From NCBI GenBank assembly GCA_964019055.1, contig OZ025223.1:7746263-7810262 (forward strand): a DNA stretch of 64,000 nucleotides, given 5' to 3'. The translations under genes and the position numbers were made by a program. This DNA comes from Anthopleura xanthogrammica (taxonomy: Eukaryota > Cnidaria > Anthozoa > Actiniaria > Actiniidae). Positions 1-10,899 of this stretch are shown here, piece after piece. Every line of letters begins with the position of its first letter. The stretch's first letter is position 1. The notes beneath the pieces were generated by a model. The model was given only the letters and a program-made list of their open reading frames with translations, made no database searches and was not told the origin of the DNA.

Positions 1-768
1 CTTGTTGTAACCGTAAATTGGTGTCGGCGATAGTGGGGTGATTGCCATAGGAAGATAATATATAATAGAAAAGTTATTCTTAAGAGGAAAAAAATTCAAG
101 TCCAAGCCCCTGCACAAGCTAGTGTCTTCTGAATAACTTTTCTATCATTTTTCTAGCTTATCATCTTCCATCTATTATGAAGCAAATATACATTTCAAAA
201 AAGGTTGGTGAAGGTTTAAGTGTTGCATGTTGCTTGTTGCAAGCTATATGTCGCTTTCCAAGCTTGAAATGTATTATGTTCCTATGTAAATAATGTCAGC
301 ACAGAAGAAAATATGCTGGAAAAAAAACTTGACGACAAAGTTCGGGTATGGTGACCTTTCGCTACTTGAATTCACATTGCCCAAACTGAATGCAGTCCAT
401 GATTTTGAGCTTGGTATGCAACATGCAACAAGCAACAAAACCTTCATTTTATTTCAATGCTCTTATGGAGTTTGAAGACAGACTTTGAGATAAATTCCGG
501 AGGAATTAGAGGAATCAAATAGAAAAAAAATGCTAGCCCCCATGGTAAAGAATTGAATATTTCGATAACCCCCCCACTTCCAAATATAAAAATTTTCTAG
601 CCCCCCCCCCCCCCCCCCCAGAAAACGACTAAAAAAAAAAAAACACTGTATTTTTATTCATGACCCCCCTGGTTCAACGTTAAAAAAAATGTGACCCCCC
701 CTTTTTATCTAGTAATTTTTTAATGACCCCCCCCCCCTAATTCCTCCGCCCCGCCCCCCCCCCCCCTC
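1..768. other. 3' flank of zinc-finger copy 1, non-coding
   Basis: No gene is seen. Positions about 190-440 are recognisably similar to 13,620-13,990, which lies at the same place downstream of copy 3, so this is duplicated 3' flanking sequence. A poly-C-rich stretch (about 540-770) lies between inverted arms CCGGAGGAATTAG (near 497) and CTAATTCCTCCG (near 738). This suggests a small fold-back element full of C-runs. Confidence 0.5.
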
Positions 769-985
769 CTAAAAAATGAATGCTCCCTTATCACAATACG
801 AACATTCATATGGCTTTTCACTGGTATGTGCTCGAATGTGGATCTTCAGAAGACGCTGCTGTCGAAATGCCTTATCAAAATACGAACATTCATGTGGCTT
901 TTCGCTGGTATGTGCTCGAATGTGGATCTTGAGAGGACGCTGCTGTCGAAATGCCTTATCAAAATACGAACATTCATATGGCTTT
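769..985 (-). pseudogene. Frameshifted, decayed zinc-finger tail of copy 1
   Basis: On the minus strand, just after the stop of copy 1, the C2H2 array continues in another frame for about 2.5 finger units with TSEKPYEC-type linkers. Two units read CSYF where an intact finger has CSYC, so a zinc ligand is lost. The last unit stops soon after CSYCDKG. The switch comes from 2 bp missing in the linker near 988-992: the other copies read CGAACACATACCGGTGAA, here CGAACACACCAGTGAA. The sequence is a relic that is no longer translated with copy 1. Confidence 0.8.
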
Positions 986-2682
986 TCACTGGTGTGTTCG
1001 TATATGGAAAATAAGATTTGTTTTCGTAATATATGCCTTATCACAATACAAACATTCATATGGCTTTTCACCGGTATGTATTCGTAGATGACGACCGAGA
1101 ACGCCTTTCTGTGCAAATGCCTTATCACAATACGAACATTTAAATGGCTTTTCACCGGTATGTGTTCGAATATGGTCTTGAAGATGACCTTTCTGTGGAA
1201 ATGCCTTATCACAATACGAGCATTTAAATGGCTTTTCGCCGGAATGAGTTTTAAGATGACGACCAAGAACACCTTTCCGTGCAAATGCCTTATCACAATG
1301 TGAACATTCATATGGCTTTTCGTCGGTATGAGATTTTATATGACGACCGAGAGTACCTTTTCGTGCAAATGCCTTATCACAATGTGAACATTTATATGGC
1401 TTTTCATTAGCATGCATTTGTAGATGATAATTGAAAGCACCTTTCCTAGCAAATGCCTTATCACAATATGAACATTCATATGGCTTTTCGCCGGTATGAG
1501 TTTTCATATGACGATCGAGTGTACCTTTCCGTGCAAATGCTTTTGCACAATGTGAACATTTATGTGGCTTTTCACCGGTATGTATTGGTAGATGACCATT
1601 GAGAGCACCTTTCTGTGTGAATGCCTTATCACAATGTGAACACTTATATGGCTTTTCACCGGTATGTGTTTGTCGATGACGACTAAGAACATTTTTCTGT
1701 GCAAATATCTTATCACAATGTGGACATTTGTATGGCTTTTCACCGGTATGTGTTCGGAGGTGGATTTTGAGATGACTTTTCCACTTAAATGTTTTACTAC
1801 AGTAAGGGCAGTCATGACTCTTGGGATTACTTTCGTGTTGAGTTTGTTCATTTTGTACGAACTCCTTCCTTCCTTTCATCTTAGTAATTATGGTACTCAA
1901 TGACTCATCCATCTCAAAGTCTTCACTAACTTCATCAAGATTATCGTCAACATCACTGTTATTCATTATGTTCTGCTCATTGACATCAATTGTATCATCA
2001 TCGCTTACTTCTTCTTTTATTTCATTACTTTCGCTCTCTGCATTTTCCATTTCTCTATCATTGTCAACATACATCGAGGTACATTGATTGACACAGCCGT
2101 AGTCTTCAGTCTGGGTAGCCACACTGCACAGTTCATTGGGTTTTGGAGGCACATCACTGGTTCGTACTCTGAGTATGGTGTTCTAGTTCAACAAAAAGCA
2201 AAAAAAAAAAAAAAGAAAGTTAGAACCATTACTGTTCCATGCCACCTTCTAAAGACTTTGGCAATTTCCTTTGCTTTATGATCTCAGTTTTTAGAGGACA
2301 GTCCATATTTATGATGGTATCAATGATTGCATGGTGTGAGATATTATATAGCAGTAATAATGTACATAATGTGACATACTGAGCACAGCACAGGAGAGAT
2401 GAGCAGAGAAGAGCAGAGTAGAGATGATCAAGGCACAGCACAGCAGAGGCACTCTAGATGGGCAGCACAGAGTTGAGCACAGCAGAGATGAGACAACACG
2501 AGATGAGGTTGGTAGAGTAGAGCAGAACATTCAAGTTTCAACAAACTTACCTCAGAACAAGAAGAATTTGTGGGCCACAATCTGTGTTCTCCAGTCTTGA
2601 TGTTGTAATAAAACAAAATCTGTCCTGATTTATATGCATAGCCAAACCAATCTGAATCCATTTCATCTGCGTCCATGTCCAT
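986..2682 (-). CDS. WW-like / C2H2 zinc-finger protein, tandem copy 1
   Basis: Two coding exons, 2682-2551 (44 aa) and 2182-986 (398 aa plus stop), join in phase 0 through a CTGAG/GTAAGT donor and a TTGAACTAG acceptor to give about 442 aa. Exon 1 starts at the first ATG after in-frame stops. It carries a WW-like motif (W12, YYN at 25-27, T30, W36), with one extra Leu before the second Trp that the other copies lack. Exon 2 opens with [18 protein letters not shown], then the family motif [16 protein letters not shown]. An Asp/Glu-rich stretch follows, and from about residue 169 ten C2H2 fingers with TGEKP linkers. Finger proteins of this type bind DNA in the nucleus; the WW-like part may bind a partner, which is inference. 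A 2-bp frameshift in the last linker ended the array early. The target is unknown. Confidence 0.85.
2183..2550 (-). other. Intron of zinc-finger copy 1
   Basis: This 368-bp phase-0 intron separates the WW-like exon from the zinc-finger exon. Its plus strand contains runs of AGCAC/GAGCAGAG-like repeats (about 2,390-2,520). They open spurious minus-strand frames rich in Leu, Ser and Cys, which are not genes. Confidence 0.7.
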
Positions 2683-2811
2683 GTATTTGCCAGGCTATTT
2701 CTATCAGTTCTAAAATAGAAATCAAATCACATTTTTTTAGCAAGCAGTGATTTGAAGTCAAAGAAGTAGTAGGCCTAGAAATTTGATTAAAACAGGGGTA
2801 TAATAGATTAC

Positions 2812-3133
2812 AGTCAAAACAGCTCAAGCGTACCCCCATAGGCTCCATTTTTGATTTCATTATTCAAATATTGAGTTGATTATTCACTTTGAATTTTTAT
2901 TAATAAATCGAAGACTCCAAACTTCACATTCATTTCACAACTAAAATTCTAAGGGATGGCTTTTCTGGGGAGTTTTCCTACCTTGGCATGGCAATTGTTG
3001 AAGAATCCAATCAAAACTGAAGTAGATAATCTATTTTCAAGTTTGGAGTCAGAGTGAATAATGAACTCAATATTTGAATAATGAATTCATTAATGGGTTC
3101 TAGGGGGGTACGCTTGAGCCGTTTTGACTGTAA
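2812..3133. mobile_element. Fold-back MITE, about 320 bp
   Basis: The ends are inverted copies: ACAGTCAAAACAGCTCAAGC at the left pairs with GCTTGAGCCGTTTTGACTGT at the right. The inverted match continues inward through the ATTCAAATATTGAGTT segment, for roughly 80 bp per arm. No coding capacity is seen. It lies just upstream of the WW-like exon of copy 1, inside the likely first intron. Confidence 0.65.
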
Positions 3134-3564
3134 TGAGGATAAAAAATATTATCCTTCTTCAATACAGTTGTGTACCTAAATAATGTGCTTGGATGGGATG
3201 TCTCCCCCTATGCCCCCCCACCCCCCCCCCCCCCCCATATATCCTTCAAACCCTGCAAAAGCTGACTGCAGAACAAGGTTATGGAGGTAATATGCTCCAG
3301 TATGATTGTTCAATAGAAATCAAGTCCTTCTTTTGCAGAGGCAAGAAAGGCACTCATGTACAGTATTTGGTGTGCGCAAGGCAAATATTTGGTCAATATA
3401 CCAGCTGAGTTGATTGCCTTCCTTGAAAGGAATTATGGGTCACTATCTTTATTTTTTATTTTATTTCATTAGCTTTGCCAAATAACTAATTATGTTTTTA
3501 AAACTACAGAACACAACAAGAACAATGTAAGGCAGGGTAACCGCAACAGCCGTGGTAGGCCAAT

Positions 3565-3910
3565 ACTCCAGTTTCACATTCGATGGAAACCGCTGTTTTT
3601 GAAGACCACAGACTCATTTGTACAGGCTTAGCCTCGCTTATAAGTCAGCTATTCAACGACATCATTAAAAGTCCGTGGGATTTCAAAACATGGGTATTGT
3701 TCAACTTACACATTCTTTACATTGTTGACTTATGCAAATCATTAGCAACAGCCAACTGTAATGTAAAGAATGTGCAAGTTGAATAATACCAATCCCATGG
3801 ACTTTTAATGGTGCCTTTGAATAGATGACTTATAAACGAGGCTAAGCCTGTGCAAACGAGTCTGTGTTCTTCAAAAACAGCGGTTTCCATCGAATGTGAA
3901 ACTGGAGTAT
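3565..3910. repeat. Large imperfect palindrome, about 346 bp
   Basis: The left half, from AATACTCCAGTTTCACATTC, is repeated inverted from about 3,740 to 3,910. The arms are 150-170 bp and nearly identical over most of their length, around a short loop near 3,738. Both strands give short open frames that mirror each other and are not genes. A related arm fragment (TCAAATGTGAAACTGGTGTA) occurs near 10,356 in copy 2. Confidence 0.75.
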
Positions 3911-4169
3911 TACTGTGGGCCCAGTTAGCATTTTTCAGGCATTTTCTGAGTATAGAATGTGGACTTTTCTTGTTGATTGAAATAAAATTTATGATTAATT
4001 TAAAAAAGGAAGAACTCATATTTCATAAATCCCTTGGCAGAATAATGGGAAATGCCAATCAAAATATGATGTTGAATCCTCAATTCTGATTGGTTGACCT
4101 TGAGTTTGTTCTGAAGGTTAACTCAGCTGGTATTACAACCAATAAAAACAAAAGCCTTCAAACTTTATT

Positions 4170-4965
4170 GATACCCTGAAACAACCTCTGAGCTGATGTG
4201 AGTCAGTGTATGGCTAACTCACAGATCAAACCCTGAAGCAACCTCTGGGCTGATCAAAGTCAGGGCATGGCTAACTCACAGGTAAAACTCTGAAACAACC
4301 TCTGGGCTGATCTAAGTCAGGGCATGGCTAACTCACAGATAAAACTCTGAAACAACCTCTGGGCTGATCTAAGTCAGGGCATGGCTAACTCACAGATAAA
4401 ACCCTGAAACAAATTCTGGGCTGATCTAAGTCAGGGCATGGCTAACTCACAGGTAAAACTCTGAAACAACCTCTGGGCTGATCTAAGTCAGGGCATGGCT
4501 AACTCACAGATAAAACTCTGAAACAACCTCTGGGCTGATCTAAGTCAGGGCATGGCTAACTCACAGATAAAACCCTGAAACAAATTCTGGGCTGATCTAA
4601 GTCAGGGCACGGCTATCTCACAGATAAAACTCTGAAACAACCTCTGGGCTGATCTAAGTCAGGGCATGGCTAACTCACAGATAAAACCCTGAAACAAATT
4701 CTGGGCTGATATAAGTCAGGGCACGGCTATCTCACAGATAAAACTCTGAAACAACCTCTGGGCTGATCTAAGTCAGGGCATGGCTAACTCACAGATAAAA
4801 CCCTGAAACAAATTCTGGGCTGATCTAAGTCAGGGCACGGCTAACTCACAGATAAAACCCTGAAACAACTTCTGGGCTGATCTAAGTCAGGGCACAGCTA
4901 ACTCACAGATAAAACCCTGAAACAACTTCTGGGCTTATCAAAATTAAGGCATGGCCAAATCCCAG
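4170..4965. repeat. 56-bp tandem repeat array A
   Basis: About 14 head-to-tail units of 56 bp, each with AACCTCTGGGCTGATCTAAG, then GTCAGGG, then GGCTAACTCACAGAT. Every unit carries CCCTGA and TCAGGG about 35 bp apart in inverted orientation. The array runs into a degraded SINE tail at about 4,960-5,015. Confidence 0.9.
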
Positions 4966-5015
4966 ATTGAAATTGAATTTAACTATAGCTTCCTAGGTTT
5001 TGCAGGGAGAGGAAA
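4960..5015 (-). mobile_element. SINE tail fragment joined to array A
   Basis: After the last 56-bp unit the sequence reads TTCCTAGGTTTTGCAGGGAG then AGGAAAAC. This is the reverse complement of the 3' part of the tRNA-derived SINE seen intact at 61,165-61,440. The same junction is found at 55,975-56,045. Confidence 0.5.
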
Positions 5016-7722
5016 ACTCTTGAATCATAATCATTTCAACTTAGATATTACTGTCCGACAGGCATCTAGCATCAATGTTTTCAAATTGTTTTTAATTTAA
5101 ATTTATTTTTTATATACTTTTAGTGATACTTAGATATATTTTATGCGTATTTCGATAGCTTTGTTTTTAGTTTTAATATATACTTATATTTTTATATTTA
5201 GATTATTTAGATTTATTTAGATTATTATATTATACATTTATATAGCATATTATTATAGCAGGACCTCTCTGAAAAACACCTTGGTGATGTGAGCCTCCTG
5301 CTTAATTAAACATTGTTATAAATAAATAAATAAAAAAATAATAATATAATATAATATAATATACTTGGACCATTCTACATTAATTCTTTTGTAAACAGCG
5401 CATATTATGAACATTCAATGCTAATCTGTGCTTTATAAGTGTATTATTATTATTAGAGAACCAATCTCAATTCCTGTTGCCACTGGTGGTCTTTGCGACA
5501 AAAATGGCCGCAGAAACCAGGGGTGATCCAGGAATCTAAAAAAGGGGTGACATAGAAATTCAGTATTTGAGGAATCTTACTGCTGACTATGTAAAACAAA
5601 ACCAATAAAGGAGGTCTAGAGTTATGCTACCAATGAAATTCTTCAAAATTTGATATGGGTTTCAGAAATGTTAAAACTTGGCAAGTTTGCATTCTGGGGA
5701 TATTTTTGACCGAAAGAGTGCTATCCAATGGATAAATTCCTATCCAGTGGATATCCAATAAATTTACCCACTAGATAAGATATATCAATTATTGGATAGC
5801 TGGGCCCAGTTGTAATTAAACACTAGTTAGCCATAAAGTGCATATGATTAATTTCGTATTCTTTTTCTTTTTGCTGTTGTTTTTTTATTTTCTTTTTGTT
5901 ATTGTTTACCTCTTAGTTCATCCTCATTTTAGCCAATTTATTTTTATTCACGCAAACTTGACCTCACGAAAACTGGTTGTTTTAAATCTTGGGCTCACTG
6001 TGGAAAACAAGATGGTTTCCTTCTTGTACGTAGCTTTGTCAGTCTAGTAGAAGATAAATTCAACCCCTAATAGTGAACCAAACTAAATAACTGGAATGAA
6101 AATTTATTTACTAATCAATAGAAACTGGCCTAGGATGATAACTTTTGCTTCAAGTCTGCTTTTTTCTCTTCAGTAAAAGCATCTGTACTGTCGGGTTGTA
6201 CTGTATTCGCATCACTTCACTAAAATTCTCCAAAACACCATAATATCGAATTGTTTGAAAAGCTATAGAGCTCTAGAACAGGTAACGAAGCGTATTTGAA
6301 TAAAATAATGCTCTTATATTGTACTTTACTCGTATATTTATCTTCGTTTCCTTGTTTTACACAGATAATTTCTTGATGTCGTTTACAAATGACTGACACG
6401 AGTCATCATCGCTTTGATCCTACAAACAGCACTAAATACCCGCTAAACAACCCAATACATCATTCCTGACTTACCTGACGTATCAGTTGACCAGAATACA
6501 GTCTGTTTGAGCAGGAAAATTGACCAAAATGACAAGATATTTGAAATAAGATAAGAACATACCGCGACTAGCCTGTTACCCTGACCCACAACTGAGATAG
6601 AAACCACAGGAAGCCCAAGATGATCTGAAATATAGTGACGTCACTGCAAAACTGAGAAGTCATGAAGCATGCGAAAATTGACTTATAAAAGTTTATATTT
6701 GAGATAAATCTAGAGTTTGAGGAGAGGTTTTTGATATTATGTATACATTTACTATGATATTCATTATTGATTGGGAAATAAAGTAAAGATAAACGTTTCC
6801 CGAGTCGCTGGGCTACTATAAACAATAAAGATGACAGCTCAGTTTTGCAACTGTTCTCGATTCTGATTGGATAATATTTTCTCTCAGATCAGCTGGATGG
6901 GGGAGGCATTAGCTGGCTGCTAGGTGTTAATTTTTTAATTGAATTATTCTAATCCAGGGGGAGGGTCAAGGGGGTCCAGACCGTCTGTCATACCTAACTG
7001 AGGTTCCATCGTTTGTTTTATCCTAAAATTTAGTTTTGCCACAGCTTCGAAGTAAATTTTTTATGAAGTATACATTTGGACCCCCCTCTCGACAAATCCC
7101 TGGATCCGCCCTTGAAAATATGAAAAAAGCCTCCACTGACAATAAAGATGATCAGATGATGATGATGATAATGTGATGATGATGATGATGATGAAGTTGT
7201 TATAAGTGTGAGATAGTAGGGTCGGAGGTCAAATATAGGCTACGTATGACGGCGGTAAATGAGAGGTCGGTGTGTCATAATTGGAAGAATAAACCCTAAT
7301 TTGTTAGTCCCGACCGTCGTAGAACTAAATATACACAACGTAATCATTGAACGTTTCTTTATTATGAATGTAAAAATAAGATTCCAAGAACTTATGAAAA
7401 AAAATTATTGAAGATTGTATTGGTCCCAGCGAACTGTGGCATGCCATCAAAAAATTCATGTCGCTACCATACCCACATTTGTCTCCTGAGACGCCTACTT
7501 TGTTTCACTGTCTCAGAATTTAGACTAGATTTTTGTCTTACTTTAAGCGTGAGGTTCGTTGCTGGGTGAAGCATTGCTGGTAGGAGTACGGTCATGGAAA
7601 GTTACGAATTCAAGACTAATGCCAAGACAAATGCGTAAAACTATTTTTCTGCTGAAGAGGTCGAAAACTTAGGGTCTTTGCTTGACAGAATCTCTAACAG
7701 TGGGAAATAATTGAGCATGAAC
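5016..7722. other. Likely first intron and 5' region of copy 1; no ORF-bearing gene
   Basis: AT-rich sequence without a supported coding region. It has TATCCAATGGAT-type repeats near 5,725-5,800, a stretch at 6,060-6,310 that matches the 5' region of copy 2 (11,820-12,080), the non-coding exon described separately (3' end 6475), and a (GAT)n run near 7,150-7,195. Confidence 0.5.
6475..6550 (-). promoter_or_regulatory. Non-coding first exon and donor site, copy 1
   Basis: On the minus strand the block ends CTGATACGTCAG followed by GTAAGTCAGG, a near-consensus 5' splice site. The same block, with the same donor, lies upstream of all four zinc-finger copies, and the WW-like exon has a good 3' splice site just before it (TCTATTTTAG near 2,713). 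I infer an untranslated first exon. The 5' edge (transcription start) is a guess. Confidence 0.55.
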
Positions 7723-7930
7723 AAGAGAGTATGAAGTAAGAGAGCACATCCCCCATACATAGGTCTATCTCCATGAAAATTATTTAAAAATCTATTTTTA
7801 GCTTCGCGCACATCATGAACTGAATCAGGAATCGTATGATAAAAATATTCCAGGCTGCGGAGCTAAAAATAGATTTTCAAATAATTATCATAGGACACGA
7901 ATATGTGCTCTCTTACTTCATACTCTCTTA
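7723..7930. mobile_element. Fold-back MITE, about 207 bp
   Basis: The terminal arms are a perfect inverted pair: GAGAGTATGAAGTAAGAGAG at the left and CTCTCTTACTTCATACTCTC at the right. A second inverted pair (AAATCTATTTTTAGCT / AGCTAAAAATAGATTT) lies inside. There is no reading frame. It lies between copies 1 and 2. Confidence 0.75.
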
Positions 7931-8238
7931 GCACGAAATATCTTGAGAACTATCGATAAGACTTACAAATATGGGCGTGTCAGCAGACAAACGTGGGCGT
8001 GGTAGGAACACAATTTTTTTTATTGCCACAGATTGGTGGGATCCGTAATATACTTTTCGTAAAAAAACACAACATGAAAAACCATAACATCGACAAAATA
8101 TAACTTCTAGAAACTTGTCGTATAAGTATTCGTCTATTCGGCGGCATAGGAAGCAAATATGATCATCATTGCCTTTATTCTTTGAAGACAGGCTTTGAGA
8201 TTAATTTTCAGCAGAAATGCCATTTGACAATGTAAAAA

Positions 8239-10215
8239 TCATTCATTTGGTTTTTCACCGGTATGTGTCCTAAAGTGAAATTTGAGATGGGCTTTCTGTG
8301 CGAAGGTCTTATCACAATAAGAACATTCATATGGTTTCTCGCCGGTATGTGTTCGTAGATGTATAGTCAGGTTTGTTTTTGTAGCAAATGCCTTATCACA
8401 ATGCCCACATGCATATGGTTTTTCCCCGGTATGTATTCGAAGGTGGACTTTGAGATTATATTTCTGTGCAAAAGTCTTGTCACAATACGAACATACATAT
8501 GTATTCTTTTCATCGTTATGCGTTTGTAGAGGTACAAGAGTCGTTAAACATTCAAATGGGTTTTCACCGGTATGTGTTCGTAGATGACAATCTAAATTGT
8601 TTTTCGTATTAAATGCCTTTCCACAATACGAACATTTATATGGCTCGTTACCGGTATGAGTTTGCAGATGGCTAAGCAGAGTACCGCTCTGTGCGAATGC
8701 CTTATTACAAAACGAGCATTCAAATGGTTTTTCACCGGTATGTGTTCGTAGATGGCAATCTAGATTATGTTTCGTCGTACATGACTTATCACAATACGAA
8801 CATTCGTATGGTTTCTCACCAGTATGTATTCTAAGGTGGACTTTGAGATGACTTTGCTGTGTAAATGCCTTATCACAATATGAACATTTGTATGGCTTTT
8901 CACCGGTATGTGTTCGTAGATGGATATTCAGATTCGTTTTCGTAGTAACTGCTTTGTCACAATACGGACATTCATATAGCTCTCCAGTGGTATGTGTTCG
9001 TAGATGACTGCCGAGAGCACCTTGCTGTGAAAATGCCTTGTCACAATTTGTACACTTATATGGCTTTTCACCGGAATGTGTTCGTAGATGATCACCGAGA
9101 GCACCTTTCTGTGTAAATGCCTTATCACAGTACGAACATTTATATGGCTTTTCACCGGTATGTGTTCGTAGATGAAGATCAAGATGACTTTTCCACTTAA
9201 ATGTTCCATCGCAGTAAGGGCAGTCATGACTCTTGGGATTACTTTCGTGTTGAGTTTGTACATCTTGAACAAGCTCCTTCCCTCTTTTCATCTCAGTAAT
9301 TATGGTACTCAATGACTCATCCATCTCAAAGTCTTCACTAACTTCATCAAGGTTATCGGCAACATCAGTGTTATTCAATGTGTTCTGCTCGTTGACATCA
9401 GTCATATCATCATCGCTTACTTCTTGTTTCATTTCATTCACATCAATCGTATCATCATCGCTTACTTCTTGTTTCATTTCATTACTTTCGCTCTCTGCAT
9501 TTTCCATTTGTCTTTCATTGTCAACATACATTGAGGTACATTGATTGACACAGCCGTAGTCTTCAGTCTGGGTAGCCACACTGCACAGTTTATTTGGTTT
9601 TGGAGGCACATCACTGGTTCGTACTCTGAGTATGGTGTTCTAGATCGACAAGAAGGAAAAAAAATTAGACCCATCCTCGTTCCATATCATTATCTGAAGG
9701 CTTGGGCAGTTTCTAAACGACAGGACTTCCCTACTTAGGAAGTTAGCAATGATTGCATGATGTAGGCTTATTATAAAGCAGTAACAATACACGTAACATG
9801 GCATATTACAGAGCAAGGTGTAGATTTTTCAGTCATGTCCACAGGAATCCCACATGAGTTAGCAGGAATTTACCGGATGCGCAATCCTGCGTTTTGGGCT
9901 CAAAAATGTGTAATATAAAGCATCCAATAGGTTTGTGAACTGTCGGTGCCGAGATTCAAATTTGGGAGGGGGGGGGGGGGTGGCCACCACCATCCTCTCT
10001 ATGCAGCTGATTCAGAGCAAAGGAGAGCCAACACAGCTCAGATGTGAAGAGCTGACCAGCATTTTTCAATTATTAATTAAGAATAAACTTACCTCAGAGG
10101 AAGAAGAATTTGTTGGCCATCTGTGTTCTCCAGTCTTAATGTTGTAATAAAACATAATCTTTCCTGATTTACATGCATAGCTAAACCAATCTGAATCCAT
10201 TTCATCTGAGGCCAT
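8239..10215 (-). CDS. WW-like / C2H2 zinc-finger protein, tandem copy 2
   Basis: The coding exons are 10215-10093 (41 aa) and 9639-8239 (466 aa plus stop), phase 0, about 507 aa. I chose the ATG at 10215. The open frame runs back to a TGTTTTAG acceptor at 10,255, so a few upstream codons are possible only if an earlier exon is coding. Exon 1 holds the WW-like motif, with FYYN and HRWP. Exon 2 begins [18 protein letters not shown], then [16 protein letters not shown] and an acidic region in which a 15-residue unit (NEMKQEVSDDDxxDV) is duplicated. Twelve finger positions follow. The ninth is truncated (FEC, then directly LTTLVPLQTH), and the fourth has a TTGELYEC linker. Beyond the stop a further finger relic (HCQMAF...) is visible. 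It is the closest relative of copy 1. Confidence 0.85.
9640..10092 (-). other. Intron of zinc-finger copy 2
   Basis: This 453-bp phase-0 intron has a GAG/GTAAGT donor and a CGATCTAG acceptor. It contains a G-run near 9,965-9,980 and no coding sequence. Confidence 0.7.
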
Positions 10216-10424
10216 GTCTTTTCTCTTTATACAGTAATCTGACTCTGTTTCCAACTAAAACAAATATCAAATCAAATTGTTAGCAAACAGTAATTTGACG
10301 AGAAATCAATAGTGCATAATTGTGGGAATGAAAAAAAACCCAGCAATTTTCATCAAATGTGAAACTGGTGTATTGGGACTTCAAGTGATGGAGGTAAGAT
10401 GCTCCACTGAGGCAATAACAATTA

Positions 10425-10895
10425 AAGTCTTAAAAACAACCTCTGGGCTGATCTAACTCAGGGCACGGCTAACCCACAAATAATTGAACCCTGAAACAAC
10501 CTCTGGGCTGATCTAAGTCAGGGCAAGTTTAACTCACAGATTAAACCCTGAAAAAACCTCTGGGCTGATCTAAGTCAGGGCATGGTTAACTCACGGATAA
10601 AACCCTGAAAAAACCTCTGGGCTGATCTAAGTCAGGGCATGGTTAACTCACAGATTAAACCCTGAAAAAACCTCTGGGCTGATCTAAGTCAGGGCAAGGT
10701 TAACTCACAGATTAAACCCTGAAACAACCTCTGGGCTGATCTAAGTCAGGGCATGGCTAACTCACAGATCAAACCCTGAAACAACCTCTGGGCTGATCTA
10801 AGTCAGGGCATGGTTAACTCACAGATAAAACCCTGAAAAAACCTCTGGGCTGATCTAAGTCAGGGCGCAGCTAATTAACAAATCAAACCTAAAGC
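10425..10895. repeat. 56-bp tandem repeat array B
   Basis: About eight units of the same 56-bp family as array A, in the same orientation. It lies just upstream of the WW-like exon of copy 2, as array A does for copy 1. It ends in AGATTAAATTTGAATTTAG, a decayed version of the SINE-tail junction. Confidence 0.85.
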
Positions 10896-10899
10896 AAAG

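Noticed and set aside
293..475. 60-aa ORF at the left end
   Set aside because: The same sequence downstream of copy 3 (13,700-13,990) does not keep the frame, so it is duplicated 3' flank.
5838..6047. 69-aa Phe-rich ORF
   Set aside because: A T-rich run. The paralogous stretch near 11,580-11,800 does not keep the frame.
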